44,794 nt of DNA. Origin: an uncultured Lachnospiraceae bacterium (GTDB lineage: Bacteria > Bacillota > Clostridia > Lachnospirales > Lachnospiraceae). The first letter of the stretch is position 1. Each line of letters opens with the position of its first letter. Below, piece after piece: positions 36,059 through 44,031 of the stretch. The notes beneath the pieces are model-generated. The model made no database searches, was not told the DNA's origin, and worked only from the letters and a program-made list of their open reading frames with translations. Position numbers and translations under genes: made by a program. The stretch is taken from assembly GCA_902762955.1 (NCBI GenBank), contig CACWQH010000038.1, positions 1 through 44,794 of the forward strand, in the 5' to 3' direction.

Positions 36059-38266
36059 ATGTCCAAAAGAAAAGAGGTATTTGCTATAAACTGGATGGAG
36101 GTTGATGCTCTTGTTAAGGGCATTCATAACAATCCTCATCACATCCTGGGTATGCATGAATGTATAGATGATGTTTATATCAATGCGTATCTTCCGGGTG
36201 CAAAGGTAGTAAGTGCCATAGACACGGCAACACGTAAGAAATACACCTTGGTGTCTGACAGAGTAGAAGGATTTTATTCTGTTGTTATTAAAGATAAAAA
36301 GAGATTTGATTATAAGCTTGATGTAAAGTTCGAAGACGGACAGGAGCTTACCTATATCGATCCGTATATTTTTGAGTCTGTGATTGATCCGATTGATATC
36401 AGTCTTTTTAACGAGGGCGAGCATTACAACATTTATGAAAAAATGGGTGCTCATCCTATGGTAGTTGATGGTATCGAAGGCGTTCTTTTTGCAGTATGGG
36501 CTCCAAATGCGGACAGAGTTTCTGTTGTTGGTAACTTCAATAATTGGGATGGAAGACGCCATCCTATGAGAAAGCTTGATTATTCGGGTATATTTGAGCT
36601 TTTCATACCGGGCAAATATGTCGGCGAGATTTACAAATACGAGATACAGGCAAAGTCCGGCAAGGTATTTATGAAGAGCGATCCATATGCATTTTCAAGT
36701 GAAGTAAGACCTGCAAATGCATCAAAGATTGTAGACCTTTCTTACAAATGGAAGGATAGCAAATGGATAAGCGACAGAGAGGAAAACACTTCATTTTCAA
36801 AGCCTATGTCTATCTATGAGATGCATATAGGTTCATGGAAGAGACCGGATGACGGAAGAGAGTTTTTCAATTATCGTGATATAGCAGGAAAGCTTGCAGA
36901 ATATCTTAATGAGATGAATTATAATTATGTTGAGCTTATGCCTATTATGGAGCATCCTTTTGATCCGTCCTGGGGTTATCAGGTTACCGGTTACTATGCT
37001 CCGACTTCAAGATATGGTGAGCCTGCTGATTTTATGTATTTTGTAGATTATCTTCACAGCAAGGGTATCGGTGTAATCATTGACTGGGTACCTGCACATT
37101 TTCCAAAGGATGAGCATGGACTCGGAAGATTTGACGGAACACCTTTATATGAATGTGAGGATCCAAGACGTGGAGAACATCCGCACTGGGGAACATACAT
37201 TTTTAATTATGGAAGAAATGAAGTAAGGAATTTCCTTATTGCAAATGCTCTTTATTGGGCAGATAAATATCATATCGACGGTATCCGTATGGATGCTGTA
37301 GCTTCCATGCTTTATCTTGATTATGGAAGAAATGGCGGAGAGTGGCTTCCGAATATCTATGGCGGCAATGAAAACCTCGAGGCTATAGATATGATTAAGG
37401 AACTTAATCAGAAGATGCACGAGCTTCATAAGGGAGTTCTTATGATAGCCGAAGAATCCACTGCATGGCCTATGATGACTCATTCTGTTGAAGAGGGTGG
37501 ACTTGGTTTTGATTACAAGTGGAATATGGGTTGGATGAATGATTTCTTAAGCTATATCAAGTATGATCCGCTTTACAGAAAGTATCATCATAACAATCTG
37601 ACCTTTAGTATGGTTTATGCATACAGTGAGAACTTTATTCTTGTGCTTTCTCATGATGAGGTTGTACATGAAAAGGGCTCTATGATAGAAAAGATGCCGG
37701 GTGGATATGAGGATAAGTTCTCAAATCTGAGAGTTGCTTATGGATATATGATGACACATCCGGGCAAGAAGCTTTTGTTTATGGGACAGGAGTTTGCTCA
37801 GTTTACAGAGTTCAACGAGGCAACTGAAATTGACTGGTCATTATTTGAGTTTGATGCTCATGTCTATATGCAGGGATATGTTAAGGAATTAAATAAGCTT
37901 TATGAGACTGAACCTGCTTTATACGAGCTTGACAATAAGCCTGAGGGCTTTGAGTGGATTAACTGTAACAGTGCCAATACAAGTCTTTTGTCCTTTATGA
38001 GAAAGGGTAATAATCCAAAGGATACGCTTGTTATTATATGCAACTTTACTCCTATGGCACATAAGAGCTACAAGCTCGCAACACCGACAGGCGGCAGATG
38101 GCAGGAGATTTTCTCAAGTGACAATGTGAAGTTTGGCGGTGAGGGAAGAAATAACAAGACAGCCAAGCAGGCTAAGAAAGCAGAGTGTGACGGACAGGAT
38201 CACTATATATCTGTTAATGTTCCTCCGCTTTCAATTACAGTATTTAAAAAGAAATCAGATAAGTAA
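36059..38266 (+). CDS. glgB: 1,4-alpha-glucan branching enzyme
   Basis: 735-residue GH13 enzyme that adds alpha-1,6 branches to glycogen. It has an N-terminal branching-enzyme domain (about 1-120, with HHILGMHE), a CBM48 beta domain (about 135-225, AVWAPNADRVSVVGNFNNWDG), and the catalytic barrel (about 250-600) with nucleophile Asp in DGIRMDAVASML (near 411), acid Glu in MIAEESTAWP (near 464) and the third Asp in LSHDEVVHEKGSM (near 532). The C-terminal beta domain ends the protein. No other glycogen genes are in the window. A GAGGGGGAAG ribosome site precedes the start 14 bases after the DUF1015 gene. Confidence 0.96.
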   Translation: MSKRKEVFAINWMEVDALVKGIHNNPHHILGMHECIDDVYINAYLPGAKVVSAIDTATRKKYTLVSDRVEGFYSVVIKDKKRFDYKLDVKFEDGQELTYIDPYIFESVIDPIDISLFNEGEHYNIYEKMGAHPMVVDGIEGVLFAVWAPNADRVSVVGNFNNWDGRRHPMRKLDYSGIFELFIPGKYVGEIYKYEIQAKSGKVFMKSDPYAFSSEVRPANASKIVDLSYKWKDSKWISDREENTSFSKPMSIYEMHIGSWKRPDDGREFFNYRDIAGKLAEYLNEMNYNYVELMPIMEHPFDPSWGYQVTGYYAPTSRYGEPADFMYFVDYLHSKGIGVIIDWVPAHFPKDEHGLGRFDGTPLYECEDPRRGEHPHWGTYIFNYGRNEVRNFLIANALYWADKYHIDGIRMDAVASMLYLDYGRNGGEWLPNIYGGNENLEAIDMIKELNQKMHELHKGVLMIAEESTAWPMMTHSVEEGGLGFDYKWNMGWMNDFLSYIKYDPLYRKYHHNNLTFSMVYAYSENFILVLSHDEVVHEKGSMIEKMPGGYEDKFSNLRVAYGYMMTHPGKKLLFMGQEFAQFTEFNEATEIDWSLFEFDAHVYMQGYVKELNKLYETEPALYELDNKPEGFEWINCNSANTSLLSFMRKGNNPKDTLVIICNFTPMAHKSYKLATPTGGRWQEIFSSDNVKFGGEGRNNKTAKQAKKAECDGQDHYISVNVPPLSITVFKKKSDK

Positions 38267-38293
38267 TATAATGTTTGAGTATATGTAAATTAG

Positions 38294-38342
38294 GCGACAA
38301 AGAGGGGATTGCAGCTTAAATATTCCTGATTTGTCGCTTTTA
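38294..38342 (+). terminator. Terminator or attenuator between glgB and mscS
   Basis: GCGACAAA (38294-38301) pairs with TTTGTCGC (38330-38337), followed by TTTTA. Only 17 bases separate it from the mscS ATG, so mscS would need read-through or a promoter inside this region. Confidence 0.6.
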
Positions 38343-38359
38343 AACTGAGGTGATTTTTT

Positions 38360-39211
38360 ATGATTCTTGCAGATATTAATAATGCTGATGTATCAAAATT
38401 TGAAGCTTATATGGACAAGGTCGTTGAATGGTTTTTGGATAAGCTTTTACAGATTGCGATTATGCTTGTGTTTTTATTTATAGCATTTAAGGTTGCAAAG
38501 CTTATACTCAAGCTTATTAAACGCTCCTTTGATAAGACAAAGCTTGATACAAGTGTATCAGGGTTTTTGCTCTCGCTGATTAAGATAGTGATATATGCAA
38601 TCATAATAATAATGGCTGCTGCTATGGTTGGTTTTCAGGTGACTTCACTGGTCACAATACTTGGAACAGCCAGTCTGGCTATAGGTCTTGCACTTCAGGG
38701 AAGCCTTGCTAATTTTGCTGGCGGTGTACTCATACTAATCATGAAGCCGTTTAAGGTTGGTGATTATATAATTGAAAATGACAAAAAGTGTGAGGGTACT
38801 GTAGAGTCAATTGATATCTTTTATACAAAGTTAAGAACCTATGACAATAAGCAGATTGTTATACCAAACGGAAATATAACCAATAATTCCATCACCAATG
38901 TTACAGCCAATAAATGTCGTATGCTGGATTTGATTTTTGGAATATCATATAAACAGGATATAAAGACTGTTAAGGAAATTCTTTTGGGAATACTTGAGGC
39001 TTCGGAATACAGACTTAAGGACAGAGCGGTAAACGTTTTTGTTGATTCTCTGGGTGAAAGTTCTATCAAAATCGGAGCAAGGTGTTGGGTAGATGCTGCT
39101 GATTATTGGAATGCAAAATGGGAAATAACAGAAGCTATAAAATATGCATTTGATGAACACGGCATTGAGATACCATATAATCAGCTGGATGTAAATCTTA
39201 AGCAGGATTAA
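38360..39211 (+). CDS. Small-conductance mechanosensitive channel, MscS family
   Basis: 283 residues with three transmembrane segments (about 30-55, 70-95, 98-135). The pore-lining third helix is GTASLAIGLALQGSLANFAGGVLIL with the Gly/Ala packing pattern of MscS. The following KPFKVGDYI and VIPNGNITNNSI mark the beta domain, and the rest is the cytoplasmic vestibule. It opens under membrane tension to release solutes during osmotic downshock. The size is that of basic MscS (about 280 residues). A GAGGTG ribosome site lies before the ATG. Confidence 0.93.
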   Translation: MILADINNADVSKFEAYMDKVVEWFLDKLLQIAIMLVFLFIAFKVAKLILKLIKRSFDKTKLDTSVSGFLLSLIKIVIYAIIIIMAAAMVGFQVTSLVTILGTASLAIGLALQGSLANFAGGVLILIMKPFKVGDYIIENDKKCEGTVESIDIFYTKLRTYDNKQIVIPNGNITNNSITNVTANKCRMLDLIFGISYKQDIKTVKEILLGILEASEYRLKDRAVNVFVDSLGESSIKIGARCWVDAADYWNAKWEITEAIKYAFDEHGIEIPYNQLDVNLKQD

Positions 39212-39307
39212 AAAGTATTCATTTATTATGATAAAATGATCAGAGCTCTTGATAAATAATCGAATATATTAATGGATTTATTATGAAAATATGATTGAAA
39301 TATATGG

Positions 39308-39335
39308 TTGACAGTTTTTAAAGAATGGTTAAAAT
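39308..39335 (+). promoter_or_regulatory. Promoter of the CobW gene pair
   Basis: TTGACA (39308-39313) and TAAAAT (39330-39335) are separated by 16 bases, leaving a leader of about 90 bases. An AT-rich stretch with a TATAAT at 39398-39403 follows, then AAGGAGGA. No clear Zur-type operator was recognised. Confidence 0.55.
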
Positions 39336-39429
39336 AGTAATGATAAAGAAATATTTTTTTGATGTATTGTTTATATCAAAATATTTATAAATGTATTTAT
39401 AATGTCAGGCATAAGGAGGAAAGATTGAC

Positions 39430-40611
39430 ATGACAAAGATAGATATAATTTCAGGTTTTTTAGGTGCAGGTAAGACAACTCTTATTAAGAAGCTCATTGA
39501 CCAGGCATTTTCAGGTGAGAAGCTTGTGTTAATTGAAAATGAATTTGGTGAGATAGGAATTGATGGTGGATTTCTTAAGGAAGCAGGTGTTGAGATTACT
39601 GAGATGAATTCAGGCTGTATCTGCTGCTCACTTGTAGGTGATTTTGGTGAAGCTTTAAAGAAGGTTATAGATGATTTTGCACCGGACAGAGTTATAATCG
39701 AGCCGTCAGGAGTCGGAAAGCTTTCTGATGTAATGAAGGCTGTTGAGGATGTTAAGGAGCACGCTGACGTAGTTATAAACAGTGCTACAACAGTTGTAGA
39801 TGTACAAAAGTGTAAAATGTACATGAAGAATTTTGGTGAGTTCTTTAATAATCAGGTAGAAAGTGCAGGAACCATAGTTTTAAGCCGTACTCAGAATGTT
39901 GATGAAAAGAAGATTAATGATACCGTTGCACTTTTAAGAGAGCATAACAAGGATTGCGCTATAATCACTACTCCTTGGGAGGAAATAGAAGGAAAGGTTA
40001 TCCTTGATGCCATGGAGCATGCAAATACACTTGAAGCACTTATCGAGCAGGCAAAGAAGCTGCATGACGAGCATGAGCATCATCACCATCATGACCATGA
40101 TGAAGATGAGCATGAACACCATCATCACCACCACGATCATGATGAGGATGAAGACGAGCATGAGCATCATCACCATCATGACCATGATGAAGATGAGCAT
40201 GAACACCATCATCATCACGATTATGACGAGGATGAAGACGAGCATGAGCACCATCACCACCACGATCATGACGAGGAGTGCTCTTGTGGATGTCATCACG
40301 ACCATGACCATCACCACCATCATCATGCTGATGATATATTTAGCAGCTGGGGACTTGAGACAGCTAAGAAGTATGATAAGGATGAGATGAAAGAAATACT
40401 TGAGGTACTTGCTTATGAGTCCGATAAGTATGGAGTTATATTGAGAGCTAAGGGAATAGTTGCAGGCACAGGTGCTGACTGGATATACTTTGATCTTGTA
40501 CCGGGTGAGTATGAGATTAGAGATGGCAAGCCTGATTATACCGGAAAGCTTTGTGTAATCGGAAGTGAGCTTAAGGAAGATATGCTTAAGGAACTCTTTA
40601 AGCTTGCATAA
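39430..40611 (+). CDS. CobW/G3E GTPase with long His-rich insert
   Basis: 393 residues. The GTPase domain has Walker A GFLGAGKTT, the family metal motif CICC (in MNSGCICCSLVGDFGEAL), the E-P-S-G-V switch and the VDVQKCKMYMKNFG segment. Its guanine-specificity motif is not a clear N-K-x-D (LSRTQN). Residues about 213-300 are an array of (E-H)-H-H-H-H-D-H-D-E-D-E repeats plus CSCGC, a high-capacity zinc, nickel or cobalt store. The DNA shows 84-87-bp tandem units from 40066. A CobW C-terminal domain ends the protein. It is likely a metal chaperone or insertase; zinc is the most likely metal, given the ZNG1/YeiR-type relatives, but this is inference. It is 26 bases from the next CobW-type gene. 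Confidence 0.9.
   Translation: MTKIDIISGFLGAGKTTLIKKLIDQAFSGEKLVLIENEFGEIGIDGGFLKEAGVEITEMNSGCICCSLVGDFGEALKKVIDDFAPDRVIIEPSGVGKLSDVMKAVEDVKEHADVVINSATTVVDVQKCKMYMKNFGEFFNNQVESAGTIVLSRTQNVDEKKINDTVALLREHNKDCAIITTPWEEIEGKVILDAMEHANTLEALIEQAKKLHDEHEHHHHHDHDEDEHEHHHHHHDHDEDEDEHEHHHHHDHDEDEHEHHHHHDYDEDEDEHEHHHHHDHDEECSCGCHHDHDHHHHHHADDIFSSWGLETAKKYDKDEMKEILEVLAYESDKYGVILRAKGIVAGTGADWIYFDLVPGEYEIRDGKPDYTGKLCVIGSELKEDMLKELFKLA
40066..40290 (+). repeat. Tandem repeats coding the His-rich region
   Basis: Units starting GACGAGCATGAGCA at 40066, 40153 and 40237 are 87 and 84 bp long, with smaller CATGA/CACCAT sub-repeats. All changes between units are in frame, consistent with length variation by slippage. 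Confidence 0.8.
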
Positions 40612-40637
40612 TACAAACAATGAAGGGATAGATTAAA

Positions 40638-41600
40638 ATGAAAAGGCAGGAACAGATAGAAGAAATACCTATTTATATGTTTCTTGGTTTCTTGGAAAGC
40701 GGTAAGACAACCTTTGCTAAAGAAACGCTTATAGATAGAAATTTTACTGAAGGTGAGCCTACACTTTTACTTGTGTGTGAGGAAGGCATAGAAGAGTATG
40801 ATGTAGACGAGCTTAAGAAAAGAAATATATTTGTTGAGTATATTGAGGATAAGGATATCAATACTGAACATCTGCTTGATTTGCAGGATAAATATAATCC
40901 TACAAGAGTTATGATTGAGTATAACGGAACCTGGAAGATGGAAAAGCTTTTTTCCATAAGAGTTCCTAAAGGCTGGACAATAGTTCAGGTCATAACCTTT
41001 GTAGATGCACAGACCTTTGATGTATATATAGCCAATATGAAGGCTATGATGATGGAACAGCTTTCTACTGCTGATATGATTATCTTTAACAGATGCGATG
41101 AAAATACCAGGAAGGCTGAATACAGAAGAAGTCTTCGTGCAGTCAACAGAAGAGCGCAGGTTATATTTGAAAATAAGGACGGCTTGGCTGAAGTTGGAGA
41201 TGATGAAGTATTTCTTCCTTATGATATCAATCAGCCGGTTATCGATCTTGAGGAAGAGGACTTTGGACTTTTTTATATAGATGCCTGTGATAATCCTGAT
41301 AAGTATGTAGGCAAGAAGGTACATTTTAAGGCTATGGTTCATAAGCCTAAGGAATATAATGAAAATGAATTTGTTCCGGGAAGATTTGCTATGACCTGCT
41401 GCGCAGATGATATAGCATTTGTAGGCTTTAAGGCATATTATAAAGGTGCAGGTAAATTAAAAGACAGACAATGGGTTATGGTTACCGGTGAGGTTGGAAA
41501 GGAATACTATCCTGAGTTTGAAGGAGACGGTCCTGTTATTAAGGTTTCCGAGGTTGCCATGACTTCACCTGCTGCTGAAGAACTTGTATATTTCAACTAA
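40638..41600 (+). CDS. CobW-like GTPase fused to TIGR03943/DUF1980-like domain
   Basis: 320 residues. The N-terminal part has a P-loop (FLGFLESGKTTFAKE) and G3E-type layout but lacks the CxCC metal motif. The C-terminal about 110 residues (DFGLFYIDACDNPDKYVGKKVHFKAMVHKP, RFAMTCCADDIAFVGFKA, QWVMVTGEV, and P-V-I-K-V-S-E-V at the end) match the soluble domain of the TIGR03943/YcgQ-type permease subunit, with its conserved CCADD. The usual partner membrane permease (DUF318/YcgR) is not in the window. It probably works with the upstream His-rich CobW protein in metal handling; this is inference from the operon. The fusion assignment relies on motif recall. Confidence 0.8.
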   Translation: MKRQEQIEEIPIYMFLGFLESGKTTFAKETLIDRNFTEGEPTLLLVCEEGIEEYDVDELKKRNIFVEYIEDKDINTEHLLDLQDKYNPTRVMIEYNGTWKMEKLFSIRVPKGWTIVQVITFVDAQTFDVYIANMKAMMMEQLSTADMIIFNRCDENTRKAEYRRSLRAVNRRAQVIFENKDGLAEVGDDEVFLPYDINQPVIDLEEEDFGLFYIDACDNPDKYVGKKVHFKAMVHKPKEYNENEFVPGRFAMTCCADDIAFVGFKAYYKGAGKLKDRQWVMVTGEVGKEYYPEFEGDGPVIKVSEVAMTSPAAEELVYFN

Positions 41601-41702
41601 ACATTTATTTGTTCACAATAAAAACAAATTTTCATCAAAATTCTGTCAAAAAATAGATTTAATATATGTCTAAATTAAAGATAATAATTTAAGTTTTACT
41701 TA

Positions 41703-41730
41703 ATGTATCCTTGCTATTATAAGGATACAT
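41703..41730. promoter_or_regulatory. Inverted repeat upstream of htrA
   Basis: ATGTATCCTT (41703-41712) and AAGGATACAT (41721-41730) are a perfect 10-bp inverted repeat with an eight-base spacer, 30 bases before the htrA ATG. It may be a repressor site or mRNA hairpin; there is no T-run. Confidence 0.5.
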
Positions 41731-41759
41731 TCAATGACGGAAAGGAAGTTGATTTTAAA

Positions 41760-43052
41760 ATGAAACAGGAGACATTAAAGAAGACAAGTAAGACAGGCGG
41801 ATTTTTTAAGAAGGCAGTTGCGGTTGTTATGACTGCGGCAGTGTTTGGCGGCGTTGCAGGTGGAGTATTTAATCTTGTGGCGGCAGACAAATTAAATGGA
41901 ATTGCTGAGAAAAAGAATATAAGTGAGATTGTGAGTGATGCTTTGGATGACCTTGAAAATTCCGGTGTTGCAGATGCTAAAACAGATACATCAAAGGATG
42001 AAGAAAAGACAACAACCGATGAGATAATTCAGACAGCATCTACAGTCGATAATAATTCTCCATCAAGTGGAACACTTGATGTTTCAGCTATCGCAGAAAA
42101 TGTTATGCCATCTATAGTTGCAATAAATGTTAAAGGTGTTGAACAGATAAATCAGGGTATGTTCGGTACATACGAATATGAAACTGAAGGTGCAGGTTCA
42201 GGAATAATAATAGGAGAAAATGATACAGAGCTCCTTATAGTAACCAATAACCATGTTGTTGCATCTGCTGAAAACGTATCGGTTGTATTTTCCGATGGTG
42301 AGAGCTATGATGCAAAGGTAAAAAGTGTTGATTCAAGCTATGATTTAGCTATAGTGGTTGTACCGCTGGAAACTATATCAGATGATACAAAGGATGCAAT
42401 AAGAGTAGCCAATATAGGCAGCTCTGATGACCTTAAGGTTGGTGAACAGGTTGTAGCCATAGGAAATGCTTTGGGCTACGGTCAGTCAGTTACAACAGGT
42501 ATCGTAAGTGCCAAGGAAAGAACTACAGACACCAACGATTTGCCTCTTATCCAGACTGATGCAGCTATAAATCCGGGCAACAGTGGCGGTGCACTTCTTA
42601 ACATGAATGGTGAAGTAGTAGGAATCAATTCCTCAAAATACGCATCTACAGAGGTTGAAGGCATGGGCTATGCAATTCCTATGAGTGAAGTTAAAGAGAT
42701 AATAGATGGAATGGTTTCAAGAAAAACCAGAGAAAAGGTTGAAGAACGTTACCAGGCTAGCCTTGGTATCAGATGTGGTACAGTTACAGCAGATGCTTCA
42801 GAGCTCTATGGTATCCCAACCGGAGTACTCATCTCAGAAGTATTGGATGGCTCAGCAGCCGAAAAAGCAGGCTTAAAGAAAAACTATGTCATCACCAGAT
42901 TTGACGGACAGTCAGTATCTACAGCAGAAGGCCTCGTAGATATGCTCGAATACTACAGAGCCGGCGAAAAAGTCGAGGTAACCGTAAAATACCTAAAGGA
43001 CAACGAATACGTAGAAGACACCATCATAGTAAAACTCGGCAGGAAAAACTAA
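41760..43052 (+). CDS. HtrA/DegP-like membrane-anchored serine protease
   Basis: 430 residues. A short cytoplasmic basic stretch and a single membrane anchor (about residues 17-38) are followed by a Ser/Thr/Asp-rich linker to about 110. The trypsin-like domain has the His in TNNHVVA (near 164), Asp in SSYDLAIVVV (near 195) and Ser in NPGNSGGALLN (near 275). A single PDZ domain (about 330-428, GVLISEVLDGSAAEKAGLK) completes the protein. It degrades or refolds damaged exported proteins. The start at 41760 follows GGAAAGGAAG; an in-frame ATG at 41703 would add 19 residues and overlap the inverted repeat, and is rejected. Confidence 0.92.
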   Translation: MKQETLKKTSKTGGFFKKAVAVVMTAAVFGGVAGGVFNLVAADKLNGIAEKKNISEIVSDALDDLENSGVADAKTDTSKDEEKTTTDEIIQTASTVDNNSPSSGTLDVSAIAENVMPSIVAINVKGVEQINQGMFGTYEYETEGAGSGIIIGENDTELLIVTNNHVVASAENVSVVFSDGESYDAKVKSVDSSYDLAIVVVPLETISDDTKDAIRVANIGSSDDLKVGEQVVAIGNALGYGQSVTTGIVSAKERTTDTNDLPLIQTDAAINPGNSGGALLNMNGEVVGINSSKYASTEVEGMGYAIPMSEVKEIIDGMVSRKTREKVEERYQASLGIRCGTVTADASELYGIPTGVLISEVLDGSAAEKAGLKKNYVITRFDGQSVSTAEGLVDMLEYYRAGEKVEVTVKYLKDNEYVEDTIIVKLGRKN

Positions 43053-43089
43053 CCTTTCCCCACGGTAAACTTCGGTTTCCCGCAGTAGG

Positions 43090-43392
43090 ACCGGTATAAA
43101 AGCTCCTACCAACAGGAAATGCCATTTAGGCTTTTAAGACAGAAAAGAAAAAAGATAGGCTGTTACAACACACCATCGATTTGTTAAATCAGAGCACTCA
43201 TACTTTTGATATTCGCACGAAACCGAAAACTCGCTTCGCTCAAACAGTTCGGTTTCTGAGCGAATATCTTCAAGTATTCGTTGCTGATTTTACACAAATC
43301 GGGCGAAAAGTTGTAACAGCCTATCTTTTTTCTTTTTCTGTCATAATAAAGTATATGGTGCATTTCCTGTTGGTTGAAGCTTTCATACCGGT
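43090..43392. repeat. About 303-bp imperfect palindrome after htrA
   Basis: ACCGGTAT at 43090 pairs with ATACCGGT ending at 43392. Moving inward, CCAACAGGAAATGC with GCATTTCCTGTTGG, AAAAAAGATAGGCTG with CAGCCTATCTTTTTT, TGTTACAAC with GTTGTAACA, CGATTTGT with ACAAATCG, AAATCAG with CTGATTT, GATATTCGC with GCGAATATC and GAAACCGAA with TTCGGTTTC are complementary, with a turn near 43240. It lies 37 bases after the htrA stop in a 702-base gene-free stretch; frames through it are short and repeat-derived, so no gene is called. The rest of the stretch (43393-43754) shows a terminator and otherwise nothing recognisable. Confidence 0.85.
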
Positions 43393-43495
43393 AGCTTTAA
43401 TGTTGCTTAATGAGAACTTCGTAATCATCTGTAAAAATCAGTATAAAATAATATTAATAATTAAGACAAAAGAAGAAAAGTCTAACTCCTACTTT

Positions 43496-43550
43496 GGATA
43501 CTGGAAATAGTTAGTCTGCCATTGCTGCTATTTCCGGTATCCATTTTTAT
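43496..43550 (+). terminator. Strong hairpin terminator
   Basis: GGATACTGGAAATAG (43496-43510) pairs with CTATTTCCGGTATCC (43528-43542) with one wobble, followed by ATTTTTATT. Confidence 0.8.
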
Positions 43551-43754
43551 TCTTATGGTAGTGAATTGTTTTAAGTGATGGCTATGAAATAAGGGTTATA
43601 AATGCTTGTTTTTGATTTCAAGCTATGATAAGATTTAGAAAAGCGTATTCCATACTACAAGTTTATTCTGGATAAGTCTACAGATAGGGATTCTGAAAAT
43701 TCTTTGATAAACAAAATGAATCTTTTCTAATGATAGAAATGAGGTGTTAGAGTA

Positions 43755-44031
43755 ATGAGTTATCTTATGGAAGATGTAGGAGGTATTACAGACAAATATA
43801 GTATTAAGTATAAATGGGTGACAGTAGATGATGGGTACAAATTATCCTTTTTATACGAGGGTAAAGAATACTTGATTAAAGCTCCGAAGGTTAATGAGGA
43901 TGTTAAAATTCATAAAGAATATTATGACCAGGCAGCTTTATGACCAGGCAGCTAAGTGGCGAATAGATGAATTTATAGGGGAAATATTATTTTTACAGAA
44001 GGTTGCGGAGTACGAGAAAGGGCAAAAATAG
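43755..44031 (+). pseudogene. Small protein upstream of the HipA-like gene, broken by a 16-bp duplication
   Basis: The intact frame begins MSYLMEDVGGITDKYSIKYK and now ends after 62 residues at 43943. A 16-base unit, TATGACCAGGCAGCTT at 43923-43938, is directly repeated at 43939-43954 (last base A), adding one base of frame. Ignoring one copy, the frame would continue YYDQAAKWRIDEFIGEILFL and end at 44029-44031, overlapping the next start by one base, for about 86 residues. So a functional gene most likely existed with a longer C-terminus. GAGGTG (43741-43746) lies upstream. As the immediate upstream partner of a HipA-like kinase it may have acted as a regulator or antitoxin; the family is unknown to me. 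Confidence 0.75.

Noticed and set aside
40066-40320. A reverse-strand gene through the His-rich region
   Set aside because: The long opposite-strand frame is a mirror of the CAT/CAC codons (Met/Val-rich) and lacks a ribosome site.
43181-43510. A 109-codon frame within and after the palindrome downstream of htrA
   Set aside because: It starts in the palindrome and ends in the terminator, with no ribosome site; the sequence is explained by the inverted repeat.
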